From contig PBSR01000106.1 in the NCBI GenBank assembly GCA_002726335.1, forward strand, positions 1-33,667: 33,667 bases of DNA, in the 5' to 3' direction. The first letter of the stretch is position 1. The number at the start of each line of letters is the position of its first letter. Position numbers and translations under genes: made by a program. Shown here in pieces: positions 1-7,874 of this stretch. The notes beneath the pieces were generated by a model that saw nothing but the letters and a program-made list of their open reading frames with translations, was not told the DNA's origin and did not search any database. The stretch comes from Gemmatimonadaceae bacterium. Its GTDB lineage: Bacteria; Latescibacterota; UBA2968; UBA8231.

Positions 1-740
1 CCCCGCCGTGGGTCTACCTGCGTCTGGCCCTGGCAGATGGGGCCACCGGGCTCATGCGGGACGAGTCGGTGGTGCGTGTGTCAGAGCGCGATCTGACACG
101 ACTGACAGAAGCGAGGCAGGCGCGCCTGTCAGGATCTGCCGTTGCCGCTCTGGTCGACCTCGATCTGGAATTTCACCTCCTCGTTCGTCGAAACGAAGGT
201 GGTTTCCCGCGCCTGGTGGAATGGGAGGAGGGAGGACAGCTGGAGGAGGGGGATCGTCTGCAACTGCGCTTCCGTTCCGGGCAGGACTGCGAGGTCTTCG
301 CCTTTCTCTTCCGCTCCGAAGGGGAAACCACGGTGCTGCATGACGGTACTGTGTTCGCCAACCGTTGGGTGTATGCACCCGGAGAAAATGCCTGGGAAGG
401 ACTGTCCCAGGGAGATGAGGTGTACACCCTCTACTTGCTGGCGGCCAGACGCCTCGAAGAGGACAAGAGCTCGATGTGGGAGGAACTGGCGAGGCTGCAG
501 ACCCAGGGCCAGGTCGAGAAGTTTCGTGGCCTCGAACTGATCGACGCCGAGGTGATGGCGCTGCTCCAGCGCACTGTCGAGGTCGACTCGGTGTCGCTGC
601 AGCGCGGCCGGGACGACATCGAGACCGGAGAGACAGAGCGCTTTGTGTACTCCGACGGGACTGCTTTCGACAACGACGGCGATCTGCTCTCCGGGAGGTT
701 CATCGCCCGCGCCTACAGCATGGAAGTTCAGTTCCGTTGA
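1..740 (+). CDS. DUF4384-like protein, C-terminal part (5' end outside window)
   Basis: The frame is open from base 3, so the ATG at 54 need not be the true start and the gene probably begins upstream. The visible part of about 245 residues has a central beta-rich segment (EEGDRLQLRFRSGQDCEVFA, then a stretch ending in YTLYLLAARRLEE) resembling DUF4384. That domain is often found at the C-terminus of bacterial kinases, caspase-like proteins or exported proteins, where it handles a graded surface or partner. No catalytic motif or membrane segment is visible. The last bases overlap the TTG start of the cysteine desulfurase (stop 738-740, TTG at 737), implying translational coupling. Family assignment is by pattern and moderate; the function is unknown. 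Confidence 0.6.
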   Translation, partial: PPWVYLRLALADGATGLMRDESVVRVSERDLTRLTEARQARLSGSAVAALVDLDLEFHLLVRRNEGGFPRLVEWEEGGQLEEGDRLQLRFRSGQDCEVFAFLFRSEGETTVLHDGTVFANRWVYAPGENAWEGLSQGDEVYTLYLLAARRLEEDKSSMWEELARLQTQGQVEKFRGLELIDAEVMALLQRTVEVDSVSLQRGRDDIETGETERFVYSDGTAFDNDGDLLSGRFIARAYSMEVQFR

Positions 741-1864
741 TCTATCTCGACCACAACGCCAGCACGCCGATACGCCCGGAGGTCCGTGCCGCCATGGAGC
801 CCTTTCTCGCGGGGGGCTACGGCAATCCTTCGAGTATCCATGGTCCGGGCCGACAGGCCCGCGAGGCCGTGGAGGCAGCCAGGGAGCAGATCGCCGCTCT
901 GCTCGGGGCAACGTCCAAAGAGATCTGCTTCACCAGCGGCGGCACCGAGGCCGACAACTGGGCCCTGAGGGACCGCAACGGTGTGGTCACGTCCACGGTG
1001 GAGCATCCTGCCGTGTTGCGATCCGCCGAGGCCCGGCGTGACGCCGGGGCACGTGTGCTCCTTGTCGGTGTCGACGGGGAGGGCCGTGTCGACCCGGAGG
1101 CAGTGCTGGCTGCTGTGGCCTCCTCAGAAACGACAGACCTCGTGTCCCTGATCCTGGCCAACAATGAGACCGGAACGTTGCAGCCACTGGAACAGATCGG
1201 TCCGCTGCTGCAGGAGCGCGGCATCCTCTTTCATTCGGATGCCGTACAGGCTTTCGGCAAGGTGCCGGTTGACGTCGACACTCTGGGGGTCGATCTGATG
1301 TCGCTGTCAGCGCACAAGCTCAATGGTCCGAAGGGCGTCGGCGCCCTCTACGTCCGCCAGGGGACTGATCTGGCGCCGTGGACCCGAGGCGGAGGCCACG
1401 AGCACGGGCTGCGTGCGGGCACCGAGAACGTGGCCAGCATCGTCGGTTTCGGTGCCGCCGCGGCGTTGCGAGTATCGGAGATGGTGGACGACGCCGTCAG
1501 GCTGTCCGCCTGGCGCGACCGCCTCGAAGACCGACTGTCGACAGCCATCGGTGATGTCGTCGTCAACGGCAGCCGCGTGCAGCGGCTACCCGGCACGCTG
1601 AATGTTTCCTTTCAGCGGATCGAGGCGGAGTCGGTCCTGCTCGGGCTGGACCTGGAAGACGTGGCCGTCGCCAGTGGTTCAGCCTGCACGGAGGGGGCCA
1701 CGGAGCCCTCCCACGTGCTGCTGGCCATGGGACTGGAGCCGCGTCTGGCGTCCGGCGCCGTGCGTTTCAGCCTGGGATACGGTAACGACGCCGACCAGAT
1801 GGATCGTGTCGTCGATCTGCTGCAGCCGATCGTCGCTCGTCTGCGGGAGCTGTCTACCTTCTGA
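737..1864 (+). CDS. Cysteine desulfurase (class V aminotransferase, IscS/NifS type)
   Basis: PLP enzyme that takes sulfur from L-cysteine as an enzyme persulfide and passes it to Fe-S cluster, thiouridine or other sulfur-carrier pathways in the cytoplasm. About 375 residues, normal for the family. It starts with the typical IYLDHNAST motif. The PLP lysine is in SAHKLNGPKG (about Lys194) and the catalytic cysteine is in ASGSACTEG (about Cys317), which is the group I loop of IscS/NifS rather than the SufS type. I chose TTG at 737 because it opens the domain exactly, overlaps the preceding stop and has GGAAG about 10 bases upstream. No iscU, iscR or mnmA lies next to it in the window, so its specific sulfur acceptor cannot be read from context; tRNA thiolation or general Fe-S supply are both possible. 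Confidence 0.93.
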   Translation: MIYLDHNASTPIRPEVRAAMEPFLAGGYGNPSSIHGPGRQAREAVEAAREQIAALLGATSKEICFTSGGTEADNWALRDRNGVVTSTVEHPAVLRSAEARRDAGARVLLVGVDGEGRVDPEAVLAAVASSETTDLVSLILANNETGTLQPLEQIGPLLQERGILFHSDAVQAFGKVPVDVDTLGVDLMSLSAHKLNGPKGVGALYVRQGTDLAPWTRGGGHEHGLRAGTENVASIVGFGAAAALRVSEMVDDAVRLSAWRDRLEDRLSTAIGDVVVNGSRVQRLPGTLNVSFQRIEAESVLLGLDLEDVAVASGSACTEGATEPSHVLLAMGLEPRLASGAVRFSLGYGNDADQMDRVVDLLQPIVARLRELSTF

Positions 1865-1898
1865 ACTGAGGCGCAGCGGCCCATCTGGTGATCGATCA

Positions 1899-1937
1899 CG
1901 GGTTGCGGGCGGTGCGGGGTATGGGGCCCGCAACCCG
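1899..1937. terminator. 12-bp inverted repeat between convergent genes
   Basis: CGGGTTGCGGGC at 1899-1910 is perfectly complementary to GCCCGCAACCCG at 1926-1937, with a 15-base loop. It sits between the stop of the cysteine desulfurase (1864) and the stop of the convergent aminotransferase (1967), where a bidirectional terminator is expected. There is no T-run on either side, so Rho-independent termination is not assured; it may instead be a 3'-end stabilising hairpin. Confidence 0.55.
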
Positions 1938-1966
1938 CAGAAACTGAAGGCGCGCAGCGCCGAAGT

Positions 1967-3163
1967 TTAGAAGACTGCGGCGATGGCGCGACACAACCCG
2001 TCGACGTTGTCGGCGGTGATCCCGGCGACGTTGATGCGCCCGGAACCCACGATGTAGACGGCATGGTCGCGGCGCAGCCTGTCGACCTGGTCCGGTGTCA
2101 GCCCGGAAAACGAGAACATGCCGCGTTGACGGTTGATGAAGGAGAAATCCGCGGCATCACCGCCAACGCCATACTCCTTCAGCTTGTCCACCAGCAGGGC
2201 GCGCATGCCGTTGATCCTGTCGCGCATGTCCGCCACTTCCTTCTCCCACCGGCTCCGAAGATCCGGGTCAGCCAGGATTTCGCTGACGATGGCCGATCCG
2301 TGGGCTGGCGGCGTCGAGAAACTCGTACGCACCCGGACCTTCAACTGACTCAGGACGTTGGCCGCCGATTCTTCCGAGGCTGCCACGGCTGTCAGGGCAC
2401 CGACACGTTCACGGTAGAGGCCGAAGTTCTTAGAAAAGGAGCTGGCGATCAGCATCTCCGGAACCCGGTCGAGGAGGGCGCGCAAGCCCATGGCATCCTC
2501 TTGCAGGCCATCGCCGAATCCCTGGTAGGCGAAATCGACGAGTGGCAGCAGCCCCCGGGTCGCCAGCAGGTCACCGACGCGCTGCCACTGTTCGATGCTC
2601 AGATCCGCTCCGGTGGGGTTGTGGCAGCAGCCATGGAGCAGGACCACATCACCCGCGACCGCCCCTTCGAGGCCGGTGACCATGGCCTCGATGTCGACGG
2701 TGCGGCTGTCGGCGTCGTAGTAGGGGTAGCCCTTCGAGGCCAGTCCGGCGGCGGCGAAGACCTTGGGGTGATTGGCCCAGGTGGGCTCGCTGAGCCAGAT
2801 CCTGGCTCCGGGGAACTCGGTGTGCACGAAATCACCGGCGATGCGCAGGGCTCCGGTTCCCCCGGGGGCCTGAACCGTGGCGCAGCGATGGCACCAACTC
2901 TGCTCGCCATCGCCGAAAAGCAGACCGCGGACGGAGTGACCGTATTCAGCGGTTCCGTCGATGGGCAGGTACCGCTTCGTCGTCGTCGACTCGATAACAC
3001 GAGCTTCGGCGACCCGCACCGTATCCAGCACCGGAGTGGAGCCGTCGTCGGCACGATACTCACCGACGCCGAGGTTGATCTTGGCAGGAGTTGGATCAGC
3101 AGCAAAGGCCGCGGACAAGCCGAGAATGGGGTCGGGTGGGGCGGCTTCGATTGTGTCGAGCAT
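1967..3163 (-). CDS. Aspartate/aromatic amino acid aminotransferase (class I, AspC/TyrB family)
   Basis: PLP-dependent transaminase of the Iγ AspC/TyrB type, moving amino groups between aspartate or aromatic amino acids and 2-oxoglutarate. It has 398 residues, matching the family (about 396). Visible landmarks are KINLGVGEYRADDG near the N-terminus, the HNPTGAD motif (about 181-187), the Schiff-base lysine in SSFSKNFGLYRERVG (about Lys245), and the C-terminal GRINVAGI, whose Arg (about 376) binds the substrate alpha-carboxylate. A GGAGG lies upstream of the ATG. It is the last gene of the minus-strand run and starts 5 bases after the folA stop, so it is probably cotranscribed with folA and the Mla-like genes. 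Aspartate versus aromatic preference cannot be decided from sequence alone. Confidence 0.93.
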   Translation of the reverse strand: MLDTIEAAPPDPILGLSAAFAADPTPAKINLGVGEYRADDGSTPVLDTVRVAEARVIESTTTKRYLPIDGTAEYGHSVRGLLFGDGEQSWCHRCATVQAPGGTGALRIAGDFVHTEFPGARIWLSEPTWANHPKVFAAAGLASKGYPYYDADSRTVDIEAMVTGLEGAVAGDVVLLHGCCHNPTGADLSIEQWQRVGDLLATRGLLPLVDFAYQGFGDGLQEDAMGLRALLDRVPEMLIASSFSKNFGLYRERVGALTAVAASEESAANVLSQLKVRVRTSFSTPPAHGSAIVSEILADPDLRSRWEKEVADMRDRINGMRALLVDKLKEYGVGGDAADFSFINRQRGMFSFSGLTPDQVDRLRRDHAVYIVGSGRINVAGITADNVDGLCRAIAAVF

Positions 3164-3168
3164 AGGAC

Positions 3169-3648
3169 TTACGGCCTCCTCTGGTAGAACGAAAAACGTA
3201 GTTCCCCTTCTGACTTTTCGTCAACGATGTGCCACTCCTGCTGACTCCACTCCGGGAACCGCGTATCCCCTTCGACCCTGTCCGGGACGTGGGTGAGGAT
3301 CATTTCGTCGGCCAGAGGCAGGGCCTCGCAGTAGACACTGCTGCCGCCGCAGACATAGGCCACGGGACGTTCCTCAGCACGACAGTGAGCCAGAGCCGCA
3401 CCCAGGTCGGCGAAACGCAGAGCTCCCGATGCCAGCACGTAGTCCGCATTGCGTGTGAGCACGAGATTCGGCCGCTTCGGCAAGGGCCGCCTAGGAAATG
3501 ACTCGTACGTCAGACGTCCCATGATACACGGATGGCCGATCGTGGTGCGCATGAAATGGTTCATGTCGGCAGAGTAGTGCCATGGGATCTGGCCCTCCCG
3601 GCCGATGACGAGGTCTGGGGAGACGGCAGCGATGAGGGAAACTTTCAT
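3169..3648 (-). CDS. folA: Dihydrofolate reductase
   Basis: Reduces dihydrofolate to tetrahydrofolate with NADPH in the cytoplasm. It has 159 residues, the standard bacterial length. The sequence follows the family throughout: LIAAVSPDLVIGREGQIPWH at the N-terminus with the conserved Trp, the substrate-protonation acid Asp28 in SADMNHF, the NADPH-binding stretch GRLTYESF, the glycine pair in VCGGSSVY, and LTHVPDRVEGDTRFP near the end. It lies 9 bases after the MlaF-like ATPase stop and 5 bases before the aminotransferase start. No thyA is adjacent, which is the more common partner. The position inside a lipid-transport operon probably reflects cotranscription, not a shared pathway. Confidence 0.95.
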   Translation of the reverse strand: MKVSLIAAVSPDLVIGREGQIPWHYSADMNHFMRTTIGHPCIMGRLTYESFPRRPLPKRPNLVLTRNADYVLASGALRFADLGAALAHCRAEERPVAYVCGGSSVYCEALPLADEMILTHVPDRVEGDTRFPEWSQQEWHIVDEKSEGELRFSFYQRRP

Positions 3649-3657
3649 CAGGCGTGT

Positions 3658-4413
3658 CTACCTGGGGTGGAAGAAGAGATCGAGATCCTGGCGGGAGGCG
3701 TCCCGGGCCTCGCGGGCCGTGCCGTCGTAGACCACCCTGCCCCCATCCAGCATGACGAGCCGTCCGTCGAGCCGTTCGATGCTGAGCAGCTCGTGGGTGA
3801 CGACGATGATCGTCGTCCCCTGGCGCTCGTTGAGGGACTGCAACAGACGGTCGATGCCGGCCGCCGTGATCGGGTCGAGGCCGGCGCCCGGCTCGTCGCA
3901 GAACAGGACCTCCGGTTCCATGACCATGGCTCGGGCCAGTGCCGCACGTTTGCGCATGCCGCCGGACAACTCGCTCGGCAGCTTGTCCGCTGTTCCCGCC
4001 AGACCGACGCGTTCAAGCCAGGTCTCGACAACATCCCGTACCAGTCCGGCCTCGACAGTCGTGTGCATCTCCAGCGGCAGAGAGATGTTTTCGCCCACCG
4101 TCAGCGAGCCGAGCATGGCGCCATACTGGAACATGACGCCCACCCGACGCAGCAGGGCGTCGCGCTCGACTTCGGCGAGGTCGTGTATGGGGGCATCCAA
4201 CAGCGTCACGTCGCCGCTGCGAGGCGCCACCAGACCGATGATCGTCTTCAGGAGTGTGCTTTTGCCACAGCCTGAACCGCCGACAATACAGGACACGTCA
4301 CCACGATCGAAGCGCAGGCTGACACCGTCGAGCACGGGTGGCAGATCCTCGGCGTAGGCCACGCGCACGTCGTGCACCTCAACCACCGTGTTGTTGCCTG
4401 ACGTCTCGTTCAT
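3658..4413 (-). CDS. ABC transporter ATP-binding protein, MlaF/Ttg2A type
   Basis: Cytoplasmic ATPase driving an MCE-type phospholipid transporter together with the STAS-MlaE permease encoded just before it. About 251 residues. Walker A is GGSGCGKST (about 45-53), the Q-loop Gln is about 96, the signature LSGGMRKRAALARA begins about 149, Walker B is VLFCDEPGAGLDP (about 169-181) and the switch His is in VVTHE (about 207). LSGGM followed by basic residues and RAALARA is characteristic of the MlaF branch. The start ATG (4413-4411) overlaps the permease stop in an ATGA, so an upstream extension of this frame is not coding. folA follows after 9 bases. Lipid direction (import to or export from the inner membrane) cannot be told from sequence. 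Confidence 0.93.
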   Translation of the reverse strand: MNETSGNNTVVEVHDVRVAYAEDLPPVLDGVSLRFDRGDVSCIVGGSGCGKSTLLKTIIGLVAPRSGDVTLLDAPIHDLAEVERDALLRRVGVMFQYGAMLGSLTVGENISLPLEMHTTVEAGLVRDVVETWLERVGLAGTADKLPSELSGGMRKRAALARAMVMEPEVLFCDEPGAGLDPITAAGIDRLLQSLNERQGTTIIVVTHELLSIERLDGRLVMLDGGRVVYDGTAREARDASRQDLDLFFHPR

Positions 4414-5576
4414 CGCAGATAGAACAACAGGTTCCACACCAGATCGAGGACGATGATGGCGAAGATGGAGGAGACCACCGAGGAAGTCGTCGCCTCGCCG
4501 ACGCCGGCGGCACCGCCACGGAATCTCAGGCCATGGAATACGGAGACGACGGTGATGACCCAGGCAAAGGAGACGGATTTTACCAGTCCGGTAAGGATAT
4601 CCTTCAGCAGCAGAGCATTCTGCACGCGGCTGATGAAGGTGGCCGGTGAGATATCGAGAGACAGCACGCCCGTACCGGTACCGCCCGCCAAGCCGATGAA
4701 GTTGGCCATGATCGTCAGCAGCGGCACGGTGAGCAGCATGGCCCACATCTTCGGTACGGCGACGAGACGCAGCGGATTCAGTCCCATCGTGCGTAAGGCG
4801 TCGATCTCTTCGGTGAATTTCATCGTGGCGATCTCGGCCGCAAACGCCGATCCGGAGCGACCGGCCACCATGATGGCTGTCATCAGCGGTCCCAACTCGC
4901 GGGTGATGCCGATGGCGAGCAGGTCGGCCACCAGGACATTGGCACCGAACTGGCGCAGCTGAGCTGCCGCCTGCAGGGTCGACACACCACCGATGAGGAA
5001 GAGGATGACGGCAACGATCGACAACCCGTCGGCGCCGACTCGAGTCGCCTGTTCGACGAAGGTGCCGCGGCGTATACCCCGACGATCGGCAAGGGCCGAG
5101 ACGGCGGCCCACGTCAGATCAGAAGCCAGGTAGAGGAAGGACAGAGAGGCGCTGACGTGGGCGTAGGCCTTCTCACCGAGACGGTCGAGGAGGCCGGCGT
5201 TGATCACGGGATCCGGGTCGGAGGGTGCGGGCTCTTCCGGATCTGCGCTCAGCGTTTCAGTGAAGTTGCCGAAGGCCGCCGGCGCCTCTCCCAGTTCAAG
5301 GTCTTTGCCGGCTTCCGCCGCGATTGCAGGCAGGCGGCGAAGCCATACTGCTCCCACCGTGTCCAGGTGGGTGAGTCGCGACAGATCGACGGTGATGTGG
5401 CGGCGATCCGATTCCTGCAACAGGCGACGTGCCACGCCCGTGCCATCGGGCACCGTGGCTACGGTACAAGCGCCGGAAATCCGCAGGCGACCATCCGTGT
5501 CTACTGAGAGGGTCAGTTCCACGGTGGTTGAAGTCCGATCAGAAGAAGCGGGAGAAGCGCAGCAGCAACTGCTCAC
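4410..5576 (-). CDS. STAS-MlaE fusion, MCE-type lipid ABC transporter permease
   Basis: Inner-membrane permease of an Mla-like phospholipid transporter. Residues 1-about 105 form a STAS domain (RISGACTVA, then HITVDLSRLTHLDTVGAVWL), which in E. coli is the separate protein MlaB; the rest is an MlaE domain with its usual motifs TRELGPLMTAIMVAGRSGSA and TMGLNPLRLVAVPKMWA, and four to six hydrophobic segments. Fusing MlaB to MlaE fixes their stoichiometry. The outermost start is GTG at 5576, which overlaps the preceding gene by 38 bases; another GTG at 5522 would start directly at the STAS fold (ELTLSVDTDGRL) without overlap, and I cannot decide between them. It overlaps the ATPase gene by 4 bases. 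Confidence 0.9.
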   Translation of the reverse strand: MSSCCCASPASSDRTSTTVELTLSVDTDGRLRISGACTVATVPDGTGVARRLLQESDRRHITVDLSRLTHLDTVGAVWLRRLPAIAAEAGKDLELGEAPAAFGNFTETLSADPEEPAPSDPDPVINAGLLDRLGEKAYAHVSASLSFLYLASDLTWAAVSALADRRGIRRGTFVEQATRVGADGLSIVAVILFLIGGVSTLQAAAQLRQFGANVLVADLLAIGITRELGPLMTAIMVAGRSGSAFAAEIATMKFTEEIDALRTMGLNPLRLVAVPKMWAMLLTVPLLTIMANFIGLAGGTGTGVLSLDISPATFISRVQNALLLKDILTGLVKSVSFAWVITVVSVFHGLRFRGGAAGVGEATTSSVVSSIFAIIVLDLVWNLLFYLR

Positions 5577-7077
5577 GCCCCTGCAGTCGACGCAGGGCCT
5601 GCTCGCGCTCGAGGTCGGCGACGATGTCGAGGTTGATGAAGCTGGTCAGGGCGATGCGCATGCGGTTCTCCCAGGTGAAGAACCAGTCGTCGGCCTGCCG
5701 TGACGTCACCAGAATGTCGAACTCGGAGTCGAGGTTGATGTAGCGACCGAGGCGGGCATCCATGATCAGCAGGGCCTCCAATCCGGTGCTCGAGGTGCTG
5801 CCAAACTCCCTGGCTTCGATGTTGCCCGTCGCCGGGTTCGTGGATATCTCAAAGAAGTCCGAGCGTACATCCTGCCGGGCGCCGATGCCGAGGCGCAGAT
5901 CCATGTTGAGACCGAAGCTGCGGATCACCTGCGAGTTGATGCCCACACCTTCACGCAACGTGATCGGTGAGAGTGAGGGAGTCGTGGTGAACTCGGTTGT
6001 GCCTCTCAGAGTGTCGATGATGCCACTCTTCCTGATGCGAATCAGGTCACGGGGAGGGGAGAAGCGACGGTCGGTTGGAAATACGTTGGACTGGAGGACG
6101 CCACGCAGGTACGGCCCGATGCGCGGTGACACGCGATAGATATAGGTCGCTCGGACCTCGGCACGGTCCACCCCCTTGCTCAGGTCTTCACCTTCGACCT
6201 TGGAGGCACCCTCTTCGAGGATGATCCGGATGCTGGCGAAGTCGCGATCCGTGTTGTAGCGCGTGCGGTTGAATATCTGCACCGCCAGGTTGACGCTCGT
6301 CTGGTCTCCCGAAGCTGTCTGCTGGGAGGTGTTGGCCTGCACCGAGCCCGACAGCTCCGTCTGCGAGGTGATGGGGGAGGCCGTGCGCTCCGCGCGAGAA
6401 GTCTGCATCCTGGGTTGCGGATAGAAGCCGATGAAGTCACCGGTCGAATTCGGATTGGAGTCGACGACAAGATTGCGCTGGGTCAGCGTGCCTGGCGAGA
6501 GCTGGACGCTGAACTTGCGGATCGTCGTCACCGACTCACCTACGCGGACGATGTGGTACGTGCCCGGCTTCAACAGCCAGGTGCGTACCCGTTCACCGCG
6601 CTCTTCCTCGATGCCGAAGCCCAGTCCATAGGTCTCGCCTCCGTCTGCATCGAGCAGTTCGTAGCTCTCGTTGACCGATGTACGCGAGGCGTCGATCACA
6701 TCGATGACAAGCGCGGCCCAGTCGGGCTTCATCATCGTGGTGTGACCTTCGATCACATGGGCCGTCTTGCGGATGAGCTGGGAGATGATGCCGGAGCCGA
6801 TGAGAACGTCATATGAGCCCGGGTCCAAAAGCACGCCCCTGCCCGGCGTAGCCGAGGTGATGCGGGCCCCGTTCTGCTGCACGTAGAAACTGGGTTCGTT
6901 GCCGAGGGGCACGCTCATGGCCGGTACGAAGAGCATGCCCTTGCCCTTGGGAATCAGGGAGGGGTCATGGGACAGTTGAGCGTTGGCGGGATCCGCCGTC
7001 CAGGTGCTCTCGTCGGCGGAGCTGCTGCCGCAGACCAGCAGTACCGCCACCAGTATCGGGACGCCTGAGTACTTCAC
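5539..7077 (-). CDS. Exported beta-rich protein, probable outer-membrane barrel of the Mla-like operon
   Basis: No named family recognised. It has 512 residues with an N-terminal signal peptide (hydrophobic about 5-17, probable cleavage after SSA). The first part has two PEGA-like beta modules marked by LLDPGSYDVLIG and LLKPGTYHIVRVG. A polar, Thr/Ser/Gln-rich linker (about 220-260) follows, then a region of alternating hydrophobic residues typical of beta strands (VNLAVQIFNRTRYN, EVRATYIYRVSPRIGPYLRG, FGLNMDLRLGIGARQD, YINLDSEFDILVTSR) and a terminal Phe in LLLRFSRFF, the usual BAM recognition end. The gene overlaps the lipoprotein gene before it by 4 bases and lies inside the mlaD-to-mlaF run. 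It is therefore a candidate outer-membrane endpoint for the transporter, in place of MlaA/OmpC; that role is inference. Confidence 0.75.
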   Translation of the reverse strand: MKYSGVPILVAVLLVCGSSSADESTWTADPANAQLSHDPSLIPKGKGMLFVPAMSVPLGNEPSFYVQQNGARITSATPGRGVLLDPGSYDVLIGSGIISQLIRKTAHVIEGHTTMMKPDWAALVIDVIDASRTSVNESYELLDADGGETYGLGFGIEEERGERVRTWLLKPGTYHIVRVGESVTTIRKFSVQLSPGTLTQRNLVVDSNPNSTGDFIGFYPQPRMQTSRAERTASPITSQTELSGSVQANTSQQTASGDQTSVNLAVQIFNRTRYNTDRDFASIRIILEEGASKVEGEDLSKGVDRAEVRATYIYRVSPRIGPYLRGVLQSNVFPTDRRFSPPRDLIRIRKSGIIDTLRGTTEFTTTPSLSPITLREGVGINSQVIRSFGLNMDLRLGIGARQDVRSDFFEISTNPATGNIEAREFGSTSSTGLEALLIMDARLGRYINLDSEFDILVTSRQADDWFFTWENRMRIALTSFINLDIVADLEREQALRRLQGREQLLLRFSRFF

Positions 7078-7874
7078 GGCCGCTCCTCCGGTACCAGTTT
7101 GCCCGGGAGAATCTTGTAGTCCTCCGTTTCCAATTGTACTTGAGTCGTGTCCTGTTGAGCGTCGTGGACGCCATTGCCGTTGTCGTTGCCCTGAAGCAGG
7201 TCGGTAAGGTCCCGGCCTTCCAGACTGGCCTTACGGATCAACAGGGCCCGGTCGAGGTCCTTCATCGCTGTTTCCATGTTCTCCCGGAGCAGACCCCGGA
7301 GAGCCTGGACGGTGAACACCATGTCCGGATCGTGGACCTCGATCTCGTTGGGGTCGAAGCGATGCTGCCAGAAGATCTGGTTCTGGTTGTCCACCAGCTG
7401 CATGGTGACGGCCAGGCGGGCAAACCAACGATCACCGCTGTCATACCTCTCGATGGCGTCGATGGTACCGGTGAGGGTGAGGTCTGGGTTGGCGTTGACG
7501 AAATCTTCGCGCACATCGGTAAAAAGCCCGGCACGTCGCAGATGATCGGCGACGGCGTTGGTGATCATGTCACCGGGGCGCACCGCCCACTGGTTGTAGC
7601 TGTCGTCCTCGATCTCTTCCGATGTAAGGCGGAAGATCATCTGGTTTCGATCGTACAACGGCGACACGGAGAAGTCCTCGATCTGGACCCGCAACTGGTA
7701 CGGACGCTCTGAAGCCGGCAGGTTCAGGCGCATCTGTTCGGCCTCGATGATGAACTTGCGGCGACTGCGGATCTTGGCGCCGCCGCCGAGAAGCTGGGCG
7801 CAACTCCAGTTCGCGGCCATGGCCAACAACACCAGAAGCAGCCACAGACGACGGTTTCGAGCCCTTGAACTCAT
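7074..7874 (-). CDS. ABC-transport auxiliary (PqiC/LptE-like) lipoprotein
   Basis: Exported protein of 266 residues. The N-terminus has Arg-rich residues, a hydrophobic stretch (LWLLLVLLAMAA) and a cysteine in NWSC (about Cys25), an imperfect but plausible lipobox. The middle resembles auxiliary lipoproteins of MCE systems (ABC_trans_aux/PqiC): a strand pattern starting YQLRVQIEDFSVSPLYDRNQMIFR, and NAVADHLRRAGLFTDV, then DLTLTGTIDAIERYDSG. The tail (after about 225) is polar and probably flexible. It overlaps mlaD by 4 bases upstream and the barrel-like gene by 4 bases downstream. Its likely job is to link the MCE protein to the outer membrane or to the barrel; the family call is by pattern and context. 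Confidence 0.75.
   Translation of the reverse strand: MSSRARNRRLWLLLVLLAMAANWSCAQLLGGGAKIRSRRKFIIEAEQMRLNLPASERPYQLRVQIEDFSVSPLYDRNQMIFRLTSEEIEDDSYNQWAVRPGDMITNAVADHLRRAGLFTDVREDFVNANPDLTLTGTIDAIERYDSGDRWFARLAVTMQLVDNQNQIFWQHRFDPNEIEVHDPDMVFTVQALRGLLRENMETAMKDLDRALLIRKASLEGRDLTDLLQGNDNGNGVHDAQQDTTQVQLETEDYKILPGKLVPEERP

Noticed and set aside
2063..3187. Plus-strand frame (374 aa) opposite the aminotransferase
   Set aside because: Antisense to a full-length aminotransferase with all active-site motifs.
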